Positions 27,692-36,792 of a stretch of 64,000 nt of DNA are shown here, piece after piece. The position numbers and the translations under genes are program-made. The notes below the pieces were generated by a model that was given only the letters and a program-made list of their open reading frames with translations, had not been told where the DNA came from and searched no databases. This stretch comes from Streptomyces sp. NBC_01707. Its GTDB lineage: Bacteria > Actinomycetota > Actinomycetes > Streptomycetales > Streptomycetaceae. Position 1 is the stretch's first letter; every line of letters begins with the position of its first letter. The DNA is taken from contig NZ_CP109190.1 in NCBI RefSeq assembly GCF_041438805.1, positions 6,386,001-6,450,000 on the forward strand. Direction: 5' to 3'.

Positions 27692-28300
27692 ATGACCACC
27701 AGGACGGACTCCCCGACACGCCGTGAGCAGATCCTCAAGGAGGCTGCCCGCCTCTTCGCCGAGCGCGGCTTCCACGGCGTGGGCGTCGACGAAATAGGCG
27801 CTGCCGTGGGGATCAGCGGACCCGGCCTCTACCGTCACTTCCCCGGCAAGGACGCGATGCTCGCCGAACTCCTGGTCGGCATCAGCGAGCGCCTCCTGGC
27901 CGGAGGACAGCTGCGGGTCACCGAGGACGCGACATCCGGCGACGGCTCCCCGGAGACGCTGCTGGACGCGCTCATCGAGGGCCACATCGACTTCGCCCTC
28001 GACGACCGCCCCCTGATCACCCTGCACGACCGTGAGCTGGACCGCCTCCGGGACACCGACCGCAAGCGGGTGCGACGGCTCCAGCGGGAGTACGTGGAAC
28101 TGTGGGTCGAAGTGGTCCGCGCCCGCTACCCCCTCCTGCCCGAGAGCGAGGCCCGCGCCACCGTCCATGCGGTCTTCGGACTGCTCAACTCGACCCCCCA
28201 CCTGGGCCGCCCCGGCGCCCTCCCGGGCCGTACGGCGACGGCGGCGCTGCTGCACCGGCTGGCGCGGGGGGCGTTCGAGGCGGCGGGCGAGCAGGCGTAG
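27692..28300 (+). CDS. TetR-family regulator of the leucine/isovalerate operon
   Basis: One-component repressor of 202 residues with an N-terminal TetR helix-turn-helix (RREQILKEAARLFAERGFHG, then AVGISGPGLYRHFPGKDAML, residues 10-55) and a variable helical ligand domain with the TetR_C-type VHAVFGLLNSTPH segment. It is divergent from the carboxylase/HMG-CoA lyase operon with paired operators between, so it probably represses that operon and itself and senses an acyl-CoA intermediate. The ligand is inferred, not visible. Confidence 0.88.
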   Translation: MTTRTDSPTRREQILKEAARLFAERGFHGVGVDEIGAAVGISGPGLYRHFPGKDAMLAELLVGISERLLAGGQLRVTEDATSGDGSPETLLDALIEGHIDFALDDRPLITLHDRELDRLRDTDRKRVRRLQREYVELWVEVVRARYPLLPESEARATVHAVFGLLNSTPHLGRPGALPGRTATAALLHRLARGAFEAAGEQA

Positions 28301-28344
28301 GGCGAACCTGCTTCCGCGGCCCTGCCGCCGGTAATCTCTGCCGC

Positions 28345-28698
28345 ATGGGCCAGTTCCTGCCGTTCCTCGTGGTCACCGGTGCACTCGCCGCGGTCATGGG
28401 CTTCTTCACCTGGCTGGCATTCGTGGTGCGCCGCCGAGGTCTGGCCGGCGGAGCTGTCCGCACCGCCATGGCCTCCTACGAAGAGGCGTTCCGTGTGACC
28501 GCCCACGACTCGCACTACGAGATCCAGGCGCAAGCGGAACGCAAGGTGCCGGTGGCGGCGCCCGGCGATCCGTGGCGGCCGATCCGTGGTGGGGCCGGTC
28601 CGCGGGGCGAGGGCGGGCGAAGCCCTGTGCGGCGACGTCATCGCCGATGGCGGCGAGGTCTTCGCGGGCGGATGAGCAGGCCCGGGCGCGATCGCTGA
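28345..28698 (+). CDS. Small membrane protein, C-terminus possibly frameshifted
   Basis: The N-terminus has one clear transmembrane helix (FLPFLVVTGALAAVMGFFTWLAFVV, residues 4-28) followed by RRRG and a cytoplasmic region (MASYEEAFRVTAHDSHYEIQ) that looks like normal coding sequence. From about residue 82 the frame turns into an Arg/Gly-rich string (SPVRRRHRRWRRGLRGRM) to the stop at 28698. In the +1 frame the same DNA reads EALCGDVIADGGEVFAGG and stops at 28675, which looks more natural. So either the true end is at 28675 after a one- or two-base indel, or the basic tail is real. Function unknown. Confidence 0.6.
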   Translation: MGQFLPFLVVTGALAAVMGFFTWLAFVVRRRGLAGGAVRTAMASYEEAFRVTAHDSHYEIQAQAERKVPVAAPGDPWRPIRGGAGPRGEGGRSPVRRRHRRWRRGLRGRMSRPGRDR

Positions 28699-28739
28699 CA
28701 GTTCCGCCGGGATCACGGGACAGCCCTTAGCATCTCCGC

Positions 28740-29279
28740 ATGCCTGCGCTGCAGCTCCTCCGCCTCGATCACGCTCCGGCTCTTCTCGCGTTCGAGCAGG
28801 AGAACCGGGCCTACTTCGCCGCGTCGATCCCTGATCGTGGCGACGACTACTTCGCCCACTTCGATGTGCGGCACCACGATCTGCTCGCAGAGCAGGCTGC
28901 GGGGCAGCACTTCTTCCATGTGCTGGTGGACGGCAGCGGTGCGGTGCACGGGCGGGTCAATCTGGTCGATGTGGCCGACGGTTCGGCCGAGCTCGGATAT
29001 CGGATCGCCGAGAAGAGTGCCGGGCAGGGGCTGGCCACCGCCGCCGTCCGTGACGTCTGCGGCCTCGCCGCCGCGGAGTACGGTCTGACCACGCTGCGGG
29101 CCGTCACCACCCTCGACAACGCCGGGTCCCGAGCCGTGCTGGCCCGTACGGGATTCGTACGCACCGGGGAGATCCGGCTCGGCGGCCGCCCGGGCCTTCG
29201 CTTCGTACGGGATCTGCGGGAGGCCGGGGAACCGGCCAGGACGGACCGGGCGTCCCGGCCGGATGTGCGGCGCCCGTAG
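28740..29279 (+). CDS. GNAT-family N-acetyltransferase
   Basis: Acetyltransferase of 179 residues, RimJ/RimL-like. It has the family start (LQLLRLDHAPALLAFEQENRAYF), a central VNLVDVADGSAELGYRI, the acetyl-CoA loop AGQGLATAAVRDV and the C-terminal LDNAGSRAVLARTGFVRTGEI. The C-terminus is an RD-rich tail. It is monocistronic between a small membrane gene and a hypothetical gene; the substrate is unknown. Confidence 0.85.
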   Translation: MPALQLLRLDHAPALLAFEQENRAYFAASIPDRGDDYFAHFDVRHHDLLAEQAAGQHFFHVLVDGSGAVHGRVNLVDVADGSAELGYRIAEKSAGQGLATAAVRDVCGLAAAEYGLTTLRAVTTLDNAGSRAVLARTGFVRTGEIRLGGRPGLRFVRDLREAGEPARTDRASRPDVRRP

Positions 29280-29376
29280 CGGCCCTGCGGCGTGGCACCT
29301 GGGGGCCGTGGGGGCCCAGGCGTCCGCCGTGCAAGACACCCGGCACGCTGCGCACACCTGACGGCACAATGGGTTC

Positions 29377-30156
29377 ATGCCGATACCCAGCCGTGCCGCC
29401 CTCGTCGAACACCTCGTCCGTACGCGTATCGCCGGAGATGTCGCGACACCCCGCGACAACAACCTCTCCCACTACCGCAAGCTCGCCAACGGCGATCGCC
29501 ACTACTGGCTGGGTCTGGAGCTCGGCAACCGGTGGGCCGACGAGCAGGATGTGCTCGCCGTGATGGCCGAGCGCTGTGGGGTCAGTGATGATCCGGAGCA
29601 CCGGCACGGGCAGGACACCATCGATCCCGAGCTGACGGTCGACGCGCTGGAGCGGATGGCGGCCCGGCTGCGCAAGGCGGCTGCCGGGTCGGAGCGGGTG
29701 CTGTTCGCGACCGGACATCCGGGCGGGCTGCTGGATGTGCACCGGCAGACCGCGGACGCCTTGCGGGCCGCCGGGTGCGAGATCGTGCGGATTCCGTCCG
29801 GGCTGATGGCGGACGAGGGCATGGTCTTCCAGTTCGCCGACGTGGCCGTGATGGAGCGCGGGGCGACGCTGTGGCACACGCACTCCCCGGCGCCGATGGC
29901 GGCCGTCCTGGACGGTCTGGAGCGCGAGGGACGGCCGATGCCGGATCTGGTCGTCGCCGATCACGGATGGGCGGGTTGCGCCGGACAGCGGGGGCTCGAC
30001 TCGGTCGGGTACGCGGACTGCAATGACCCGGCACTCTTCCTCGGGGAGGCGGAGGGCACCCTTCAGGTCGTCGTGCCGCTGGACGACCATGTCCTGGACC
30101 CGCGGTTCTACGACCCGATGACGGACTATCTGCTGGACGCGGCCGGGTTGATCTGA
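29377..30156 (+). CDS. Conserved hypothetical protein, phosphatase-like annotation in related genomes
   Basis: Soluble protein of 259 residues, widely kept in streptomycetes as far as I recall, sometimes labelled phosphatase. Visible blocks: a basic helix start, NNLSHYRKLANGDRHYWLGLE, a central Rossmann-like part with RVLFATGHPGGLLDVHR (residues about 108-125), WHTHSPAPMAAVLD, and a C-terminal DLVVADHGWAGCAGQRGLDS with Asp/His residues that could bind metal. I cannot tie it to a characterised enzyme. It lies alone and converges on the CDF gene with only 13 bases between the stops. Confidence 0.75.
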   Translation: MPIPSRAALVEHLVRTRIAGDVATPRDNNLSHYRKLANGDRHYWLGLELGNRWADEQDVLAVMAERCGVSDDPEHRHGQDTIDPELTVDALERMAARLRKAAAGSERVLFATGHPGGLLDVHRQTADALRAAGCEIVRIPSGLMADEGMVFQFADVAVMERGATLWHTHSPAPMAAVLDGLEREGRPMPDLVVADHGWAGCAGQRGLDSVGYADCNDPALFLGEAEGTLQVVVPLDDHVLDPRFYDPMTDYLLDAAGLI

Positions 30157-30169
30157 GCGCCCGTCGTCC

Positions 30170-31162
30170 TCAGGTGCCGGGCGGGTCCGAGCCGGCGGGC
30201 CCGCCCCGCACGATCAGTCCCAGCCCCGGCGTCGGGTCCAGATACACCCGGCGAATCGCCGGATACCGCTCCTGCAGCTGCTCCTCCGCCTCCTCGCACG
30301 CCCACTCGATCTGGGCCGCGGTCGACGCGTCCCGGAAGTCGATCTTCGCGGCGACGAGGATTTCCGTCGGTCCCTGGATCAGGGTGGTGAGTTCCAGGAC
30401 CTCGATGATGTGCGGCACCGAGAGAAGTTCCTCGCGGATCCCGGCCCGCATCGCTGTCGGCACCGGGCGGCCGATCAGCAATTGGGCGTTGGACCGGCCC
30501 AGCACCCAGGCGACGTACACCAGCAGTGCGCCGATCAGGAGCGACGCGACGCCGTCCCAGACGCCGGATCCGGAGAGCTGACCGCCGAGCAGGCCGCCCG
30601 CGGCGAGGACCAGGCCGGCCAGGGCCGCCGAGTCCTCCATCACGACCGCCTTGACCGCGGTGTCGGGGGTGTGGCGCAGGTAGTGGGTGGCGGGCGCGCC
30701 CAGACGGGCGGCTTCGCCGCGGACCTGACGCAGGCCCGTGCGCAGGGAGTAGCCCTCCAGGAGGAACGCGATTCCGAGCACGATGTACGAGATCAGCGGG
30801 TCGCCGAGTTCCTCGCCCTGGACGAGGGTGTGGATGCCGTCGTAGAAGGCGAACACCGCGCCGCCGACGAACGTGGCGACCGAGGCGAGCAGCGCCCAGA
30901 TGTAGCGCTCCGGGCCGTAGCCCAGCGGGTGTTCGTCGTCGGCGGGTTTCTCACTGCGCTTGAGCGCGGTGAGCAGCAGGACCTCGGTGACCGTGTCGGC
31001 GACCGAGTGCGCCGCCTCGGAGAGCATCGCGCTCGATCCGCTGATCAGCCCCGCGATCGCCTTGGCCACGGCGATACCGAGGTTGGCGACCGCGGCGACG
31101 ACGACCGTGAACGTGGACTCCCCACCAGGCGCGCTGCTGTCGGTGCTGTTCTCGGCGCTCAT
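30170..31162 (-). CDS. Cation diffusion facilitator (CDF) metal exporter
   Basis: Proton-coupled efflux carrier for a divalent metal, 330 residues from ATG 31162 (MSAENSTDSS). Hydrophobic helices include TFTVVVAAVANLGIAVAKAI and FVGGAVFAFYDGIHTL; the family motifs SEAAHSVADTVTE in TM2 and DEHPLGYGPER in the following loop are present, and SAALAGLVLAAGG in the TM5 region carries a D upstream (MEDSAAL). The C-terminal cytoplasmic domain starts near residue 240. Metal-site residues are H/D in the TM2 motif (AHSVADT) rather than HxxxD of a classic zinc site, so zinc is not certain. Confidence 0.9.
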   Translation of the reverse strand: MSAENSTDSSAPGGESTFTVVVAAVANLGIAVAKAIAGLISGSSAMLSEAAHSVADTVTEVLLLTALKRSEKPADDEHPLGYGPERYIWALLASVATFVGGAVFAFYDGIHTLVQGEELGDPLISYIVLGIAFLLEGYSLRTGLRQVRGEAARLGAPATHYLRHTPDTAVKAVVMEDSAALAGLVLAAGGLLGGQLSGSGVWDGVASLLIGALLVYVAWVLGRSNAQLLIGRPVPTAMRAGIREELLSVPHIIEVLELTTLIQGPTEILVAAKIDFRDASTAAQIEWACEEAEEQLQERYPAIRRVYLDPTPGLGLIVRGGPAGSDPPGT

Positions 31163-31200
31163 GGTGGGGAGTATCCATGAAGGGGCGGGCCGTGGCCTGT

Positions 31201-32076
31201 TCAGTCCCGCGGGACCCGGACCACGCCCTCCTGGATGACGGTGATCGCCAGCCGGCCGTCCTGCGTGTAGATGCGGGCCTGGCCGAGACCGCGCCCGCCG
31301 GACGCGGACGGCGACTCCTGGTCGTACAGCAGCCATTCGTCGGCCCGGAACGGCCGGTGGAACCACATCGCGTGGTCCAGGCTCGCGCCGACCACGTCGC
31401 CGACCGCCCAGCCGCCGCGCCCGTGCGCGAGCAGCACCGAGTCGAGCAGCGTCATGTCGGAGACGTACGTGGCCATGCAGACGTGCAGCAGCGGGTCGTC
31501 CGCGAGCTTGCCGTTGGTGCGGAACCACACCTGGGAGCGGGGCTCCTGCGGTGTGCCGACGTTGGCGAACGGCGGGGCGCCGACATAGCGCAGGTCGACC
31601 GCGGCCCGCGCCTCCAGCAGCCGGTCCATGACACCCGGGTCGGTGAACACGTCCGCGTACTGCGGGAGCATCTGTTCCGCCGTGGGCAGCGTCTCCGGGT
31701 CGGGAGCGGGCGGCATGTCCGCCTGGTGCTCCAGGCCCTCCTCGTACGTCTGGAAGGACGCCGAGAGATGGAAGATCGGCTGCCCGTGCTGGACGGCCAC
31801 CACGCGGCGGGTGGTGAAGGAGCGGCCGTCGCGGATCCGGTCGACGCTGTAGACGATCGGAGCGCCCGGGTCGCCCATTCGCAGGAAGTAGGAGTGCAAG
31901 GAGTGGGCCGTGCGGTCTGCGGGGACGGTGCGGCCCGCGGCGACGAGTGCCTGGGCCGCGACCTGGCCGCCGAAGACCCGGGGCACGACCGCCGAACGGC
32001 TCGTGCCCCGGAAGATGTCCCGCTCGATCTGCTCCAGGTCGAGCAGGTCGAGCAGGGATTCAAGTGCTGAGCTCAT
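31201..32076 (-). CDS. tesB: Acyl-CoA thioesterase II
   Basis: Hydrolyses fatty acyl-CoA to free acid and CoA. It has 291 residues with the double hot-dog TesB fold: N-terminal DIFRGTSRSAVVPRVFGGQVAAQALVAAGRTV, the LHSYFLRMGDPGAPI strand, the middle FTTRRVVAVQHGQPIFHLSASFQ, and C-terminal LDSVLLAHGRGGWAVGDVVGASLDHAMWFHRPFR with the family D/H catalytic region. It lies 19 bases after the second acyl-CoA dehydrogenase stop on the same strand, so the two form an operon of fatty-acid turnover. Confidence 0.92.
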   Translation of the reverse strand: MSSALESLLDLLDLEQIERDIFRGTSRSAVVPRVFGGQVAAQALVAAGRTVPADRTAHSLHSYFLRMGDPGAPIVYSVDRIRDGRSFTTRRVVAVQHGQPIFHLSASFQTYEEGLEHQADMPPAPDPETLPTAEQMLPQYADVFTDPGVMDRLLEARAAVDLRYVGAPPFANVGTPQEPRSQVWFRTNGKLADDPLLHVCMATYVSDMTLLDSVLLAHGRGGWAVGDVVGASLDHAMWFHRPFRADEWLLYDQESPSASGGRGLGQARIYTQDGRLAITVIQEGVVRVPRD

Positions 32077-32095
32077 GGAGAAGAACGTAACCGCT

Positions 32096-33253
32096 CTACA
32101 GGCCCATGGACTTGGCGATGATCGACTTCATGACCTCGCTGGTGCCGCCGTAGATGCGGTTGACGCGGTTGTCCGCGTACAGGCGCGCGATCGGGTACTC
32201 GTTCATGAAGCCGTAGCCACCGTGCAGCTGCAGGCAGCGGTCGATCACGCGGTGCGCGACCTCGGTGCAGAACAGCTTCGCGGAGGCGGCCTCGGCGGCG
32301 GTCAGCTCGCCGGCGTCGAGGGCCTCCAGCGCGCGGTCGGCGACGGCCTCGGCGGCGTCCACCTCGGCCTGGCAGGCGGCCAGCTCGAACTTGGTGTTCT
32401 GGAACGAGGCGACGGTCTTGCCGAAGACCGTGCGGTCCTGCACGTAGCTCTTGGCGAACCGGACGGCGGCAGCGGCCTGCGCGTACGCGCCGAAGGCGAT
32501 GCCCCAGCGCTCGGACGCCAGGTTGGTGCCGAGGTAGCCGAAGCCCTTGTTCTCCTCACCGAGGAGGTCCTCGACGGGCACCTTCACGTCGACGAACGCC
32601 AGCTCGGCGGTGTCGGAGGTGCGCAGTCCGAGCTTGTCGAGCTTGCGGCCGATGGAGTAGCCCTCGGACTTGGTGTCCACGGCGAAGAGGGAGATGCCGA
32701 AGCGGCGGTCGTCCTCGCGCGGGGCGGAGGTGCGGGCGCACACGATCACGCGGTCGGCGTGCACGCCACCGGTGATGAAGGTCTTGGCGCCGTTGAGGAC
32801 GTAGTGCGTGCCGTCCTCGGAGAGCTTGGCGGTGGTCTTCATGCCCGCGACGTCGGAGCCGGTGCCCGGCTCGGTCATCGCCAGCGCCCACATCTCCTCG
32901 CCGGTGACGAACTTCGTCAGGTAGCGCTTCAACTGCTCGTCGGTGGCGAGCATCTTGATGTACGGCAGGGCGAGCAGCACGTGCACGCCGGAGCCGCCGA
33001 AGGAGACGCCCGCGCGCGCGGTCTCCTCGTAGAGGACGGCCTCGAACTTGTGCGTGTCCAGGCCCGCGCCGCCGAACTCCTCGGGGACGTTGATGCCGAA
33101 TATGCCCAGCTCGCCGAGCTTGTAGTAGAAGTCGCGCGGTGCCTGGCCGGCGGCGAACCACTCGTCGTAGACGGGCGCGACCTCGGCCTCGATGAAGGCG
33201 CGGATGGTCTCCCGGAACGCCTCGTGGTCCTCGTTGAATACCGTACGGCGCAC
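32096..33253 (-). CDS. Acyl-CoA dehydrogenase (second copy, beta-oxidation type)
   Basis: FAD-dependent acyl-CoA dehydrogenase of 385 residues starting MRRTVFNEDHEAFRETIRAF. Conserved parts: FGGAGLDTHKFEAVLYEETAR, AMTEPGTGSDVAGMKTTA, KTFITGGVHADRVIV, the TEVAHRVIDRCLQLHGGYGFMNEYPIARLYADNRVNRI and GTSEVMKSIIAKSMGL end. It forms an operon with tesB downstream. The chain-length preference cannot be read from the sequence; the substrate-pocket base lies in the region NEYPI/ARLY. Confidence 0.92.
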   Translation of the reverse strand: MRRTVFNEDHEAFRETIRAFIEAEVAPVYDEWFAAGQAPRDFYYKLGELGIFGINVPEEFGGAGLDTHKFEAVLYEETARAGVSFGGSGVHVLLALPYIKMLATDEQLKRYLTKFVTGEEMWALAMTEPGTGSDVAGMKTTAKLSEDGTHYVLNGAKTFITGGVHADRVIVCARTSAPREDDRRFGISLFAVDTKSEGYSIGRKLDKLGLRTSDTAELAFVDVKVPVEDLLGEENKGFGYLGTNLASERWGIAFGAYAQAAAAVRFAKSYVQDRTVFGKTVASFQNTKFELAACQAEVDAAEAVADRALEALDAGELTAAEAASAKLFCTEVAHRVIDRCLQLHGGYGFMNEYPIARLYADNRVNRIYGGTSEVMKSIIAKSMGL

Positions 33254-33484
33254 GGGGGTGCCTCCTCTGTCAGCTTCGGGCAGCGTGGGTGAGCTTCGGC
33301 CAGGGCTGGCTAAGCGCTTGCTCAGTTCTGGTCAAAAGTTACCCGGCAGTCACCGGAGCTGTCCAGAGTTGGCCGGCGGTGGTCGCCCACATCACAGCCG
33401 GCGCTCACCGCCGGACCTACCGGCCCCGACCTCGCCGCAGGGCCGGCCGGCCCGGACCGCACCGCAGGGCCGGTCGGCGCGGCC

Positions 33485-35029
33485 TCACTGCTGTCGCAGT
33501 GCGAACCAGAGCTCCGTCCGTACGTCCATGTCGTCCAGGTCCGCGTCCAGCAGCGTCGCGCAGCGGGCGATGCGCTGGCGGACCGTGTTGCGGTGGACCT
33601 GGAGGGCCGTGGCCGTGCGGTCCCAGCTGCCGTGGAGACTCAGCCAGCAGCGGAGCGTCTCCGCGAGCGTGGGGGTGAGCGGAGCGAGCAGCGCGCGGGC
33701 GTGCGCCTCCGCCTCGGCGTGCGGGACGAGGGCGGCGAGACCCCGGCCGGTGTCGGTGTGGTGGTGGGCCAGCGGGGTGCGGGTGGCCACGGCGCGGCCC
33801 AGCGCGCGGGCCGCCTGACCGTCGGCGAGGCCCAGTGCGGTGATGGGGGCCGGGGCGGAGGTGCCGAGTGTCCAGCCGGGCTGCGGGGTGACCCGGTCGC
33901 CGCCCGGGACCAGGACCTTGACGGCGTCGCCGCCCCGGCCCGCGTCGACCAGGGCCGACCCGAGGGCGGCGCCCAGCGCCCCGGCGGTGAGCGGGTCCAC
34001 CGGGCCGCCACCGCTGCGACGTGCGTGGACCACGGTCCAGAGTTCGGTGCCGCCGAGCAGCGGGGCGACGGCCACCGGGTCCGCCCCGAGCAGCAGTCGC
34101 ACGAGCGCCGCCGACCGGCCCGCTGCGTCGGCGCCCTGGTGCGGAGCGGCCAGCAGGGAGAGGAGGACGACCGCGATGCCGGTGACCGTGTGGTCGCCCG
34201 CTTCGCGCCGCCCCGTCGCCAGCGCCAGGACGAGCCCCTGCCCGCCGCCGAGCGCGTACGCGAAGAGATGCGTGGCGCCGAGGGTGTCGGTCGCGGACGT
34301 CGGGGCCGGGGAGGCGGGGGCGGCGGTGGGGGAGACCACGCGGGCCAGCCGGGTCAGCGCCGCCCGTACCTCGGGGGCCGGGCGGCGGCCCGCCGCGTGT
34401 AGCTCCTCGCCGGCCGCGGAGAGCAGCATCGCCCGGCCGGCGAGCTGCGCGGCCAGCTGGTGCAGCACCGCGGGCACCGGGTCCGGTCGGGCCGCCGCCG
34501 TCGCCAGCGCCTGCTGGGCGCGCGTCACCCGGCGCAGCTCCCGGTGCCGGGCCTCCGCCATCAGCCGCCACACCGCCCGCGCGATCGCCGTGAACGGCGT
34601 CGCGGGCGGCACCTCCACCAGCGGCAGCCCGTGCCGGTCGCACGCCTCGATCAGCGCCTGCGGCACCGCGTCGTGCACCGGGGTGACCCCGAAGCCGAGC
34701 GCCGCCGCCCCCGCCTCCACCAGCCGGGCGACATAGGTGTCCGGCTCCTTGAGCAGCACTCCGGCGCTCAGCAGCAGCTCACCGCCGAGCAGATACGGGT
34801 ACGGGTCGGCCATCTCCGAGGTGTGCACCCACAGCAGGTCGACGTGGGCCGGGCCCGCGATCAGGCGCAGCCCGAGGTCCTCGCGGGCGAGCAGCTCGGC
34901 GAGCGGGATCGGCGGGGTGGGCGGAGCCGACCCGGAGGGGGCGGCGGACCCGGAAGGAGCGGCGGGGACGGTGGATCCGGTGGGGGCGGAGGGCCCGGTG
35001 GGAGTGTCCGACATGGACGGTCCATCCAT
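33485..35029 (-). CDS. PucR-family transcriptional regulator
   Basis: One-component activator/repressor of 514 residues: an N-terminal PucR sensory domain at about 40-170 (LLAREDLGLRLIAGP, VLLKEPDTYVARLVEAGAAALGFG), a GGDEF-like or linker middle part, and the C-terminal PucR helix-turn-helix (LHGSWDRTATALQVHRNTVRQRIARC). The family controls purine, GABA and amine catabolism. The first ATG at 35029 overlaps an inverted repeat (35024-35030); the ATG at 35014 (MSDTPTG) is an alternative. It is divergent from the symporter operon and most likely its regulator. Confidence 0.88.
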   Translation of the reverse strand: MDGPSMSDTPTGPSAPTGSTVPAAPSGSAAPSGSAPPTPPIPLAELLAREDLGLRLIAGPAHVDLLWVHTSEMADPYPYLLGGELLLSAGVLLKEPDTYVARLVEAGAAALGFGVTPVHDAVPQALIEACDRHGLPLVEVPPATPFTAIARAVWRLMAEARHRELRRVTRAQQALATAAARPDPVPAVLHQLAAQLAGRAMLLSAAGEELHAAGRRPAPEVRAALTRLARVVSPTAAPASPAPTSATDTLGATHLFAYALGGGQGLVLALATGRREAGDHTVTGIAVVLLSLLAAPHQGADAAGRSAALVRLLLGADPVAVAPLLGGTELWTVVHARRSGGGPVDPLTAGALGAALGSALVDAGRGGDAVKVLVPGGDRVTPQPGWTLGTSAPAPITALGLADGQAARALGRAVATRTPLAHHHTDTGRGLAALVPHAEAEAHARALLAPLTPTLAETLRCWLSLHGSWDRTATALQVHRNTVRQRIARCATLLDADLDDMDVRTELWFALRQQ

Positions 35030-35049
35030 TGGCTACAGCGAGAATGGAT
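35024..35049. promoter_or_regulatory. Inverted repeat between pucR-type gene and symporter gene
   Basis: ATCCATT (35024-35030) and AATGGAT (35043-35049) are complementary across 12 bases in the divergent promoter region. A likely operator for the adjacent PucR protein, inferred from position. Confidence 0.5.
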
Positions 35050-35147
35050 AAAACGTACACTTCAGCGCCGCCTGTGGGCCACCTACCGTCTTCACGAACC
35101 ACACAACCCCGCAATGACCCGCAACGTGACTGAGACGGAGGAAGCCC

Positions 35148-36614
35148 ATGGCTGTCGACTACGCGGTGATCGTCGTCTATCTGGCGGGCATGCTCGCCAT
35201 GGGCTGGTGGGGCATGCGCCGCGCCAAGTCCAAGAGCGAATTCCTGGTGGCGGGCCGCCGCCTCGGCCCCTGGATGTACTCCGGGACCATGGCCGCGATC
35301 GTCCTCGGCGGCGCCTCCACCATCGGTGGCGTCGGCCTCGGTTACCAGTACGGGCTCTCCGGCGCCTGGATGGTCTTCACCATCGGCCTCGGGTTGCTCG
35401 CCCTGTCCATCTTCTTCTCGGCGCGCATCGCCCGGCTGAAGGTCTACACCGTCTCCGAGATGCTCGACCTTCGCTACGGCGGCCGGGCCGGCCTCATCTC
35501 CGGCGTCGTGATGTGGGCGTACACGCTGATGCTCGCGGTCACCTCGACCATCGCGTACGCCACCATCTTCGACGTCCTCTTCGACATGAACCGGACCGTC
35601 GCGATCATCCTCGGCGGCGCCATCGTCGTCGCGTACTCGACGCTCGGCGGCATGTGGTCGATCACGCTCACGGACATGGTGCAGTTCGTCGTCAAGACGA
35701 TCGGTGTGCTGCTCCTGCTCCTGCCGATCGCGGTCATCAAGGCCGGCGGCTTCAGCGAGATGAAGGCGAAGCTGCCCACCGAGTACTTCGACCCGCTGGG
35801 CATCGGCGGCGAGACGATCTTCACCTACGTGCTGATCTACACCTTCGGCATGCTGATCGGTCAGGACATCTGGCAGCGTGTGTTCACCGCACGCACCGAC
35901 CGGACCGCGCGCTGGGGCGGCACCGTCGCCGGCACCTACTGCCTGGTCTACGCGCTCGCCGGAGCCGTCATCGGCACCGCGGCCAAGGTCATGTACCCGA
36001 AGCTGCCCAGCGCGGACTCCGCCTTCGCGACCATCGTCAAGGACGAACTGCCGGTGGGCGTGCGAGGGCTGGTGCTGGCCGCCGCACTCGCCGCGGTGAT
36101 GTCGACGTCGTCCGGCGCGCTGATCGCCTGCGCCACCGTCGCCAACAACGACATCTGGTCGAAGCTGCGGGGCGTGGTCTCGCGCGGCCGGGGCGACGAG
36201 CACGACGAGGTGAAGGGCAACCGGGTCTTCATCCTCATCATGGGTGTGGCCGTCATCGTCATCGCCATCGCGCTCAATAATGTGGTGGAGGCGCTGACCG
36301 TCGCGTACAACCTGCTCGTCGGTGGTCTGCTGGTGCCGATCCTCGGCGGTCTGCTGTGGCGCCGGGGCACGGCGGCCGGTGCGCTGTCCGCGGTGGCGGT
36401 GGGCGGCGTCGCGGTGATCGGCCTGATGGCGACGTACGGCATCCTCGCCAACGAGCCGGTCTACTACGGGCTGCTGGCCTCGCTCGCGGTGTACGTGATC
36501 GTCTCCCTGGCGACGAAGCCGACCGACGCCGCGGTGCTGATCGCCTGGCGCGAGCGGCTGGCGGGGAAGGGTGCCGACTCGGACGAGGCGGCCCCGGAAT
36601 CCGTGACCGTCTGA
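35148..36614 (+). CDS. Sodium:solute symporter (SSS family)
   Basis: Integral membrane importer of 488 residues with about 13 hydrophobic helices, starting [21 protein letters not shown], and the SSS motifs [56 protein letters not shown]. It has ACGGAGGAAGCCC before the ATG. It is the first gene downstream of the PucR promoter, followed after a hairpin by ureohydrolase and ThDP-enzyme genes, so it may import arginine, agmatine, guanidinobutyrate or a related compound. The substrate is inferred only from context. Confidence 0.9.
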   Translation: MAVDYAVIVVYLAGMLAMGWWGMRRAKSKSEFLVAGRRLGPWMYSGTMAAIVLGGASTIGGVGLGYQYGLSGAWMVFTIGLGLLALSIFFSARIARLKVYTVSEMLDLRYGGRAGLISGVVMWAYTLMLAVTSTIAYATIFDVLFDMNRTVAIILGGAIVVAYSTLGGMWSITLTDMVQFVVKTIGVLLLLLPIAVIKAGGFSEMKAKLPTEYFDPLGIGGETIFTYVLIYTFGMLIGQDIWQRVFTARTDRTARWGGTVAGTYCLVYALAGAVIGTAAKVMYPKLPSADSAFATIVKDELPVGVRGLVLAAALAAVMSTSSGALIACATVANNDIWSKLRGVVSRGRGDEHDEVKGNRVFILIMGVAVIVIAIALNNVVEALTVAYNLLVGGLLVPILGGLLWRRGTAAGALSAVAVGGVAVIGLMATYGILANEPVYYGLLASLAVYVIVSLATKPTDAAVLIAWRERLAGKGADSDEAAPESVTV

Positions 36615-36691
36615 CCACTTGTCCTCGACATCCCCCATCGCCTCAACGGCATGGGAGGTGCCCCCTCGACGGGCTCGATCCTGGCCCTGTC

Positions 36692-36740
36692 GTCCTCAAT
36701 CGCCGGGCAGGCAATCCGAGCCCGTCCGGCGGTTGGGGAC
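36692..36740 (+). terminator. Hairpin after the symporter gene
   Basis: A 15-bp stem (GTCCTCAATCGCCGG against CCGGCGGTTGGGGAC, with G-T wobbles) encloses about 19 bases. It may attenuate read-through into the ureohydrolase gene 52 bases further on. Confidence 0.55.
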
Positions 36741-36792
36741 ACAACCCGTTGTACCCGCACCACCCCGCGTCATCAGAAGAAAGGCACTCCCC

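Noticed and set aside
33254..33484. Repeats of GCAGGGCCGG between acyl-CoA dehydrogenase and PucR
   Set aside because: Short GC-rich repeats of the kind expected by chance here; no clear hairpin or operator could be defined.
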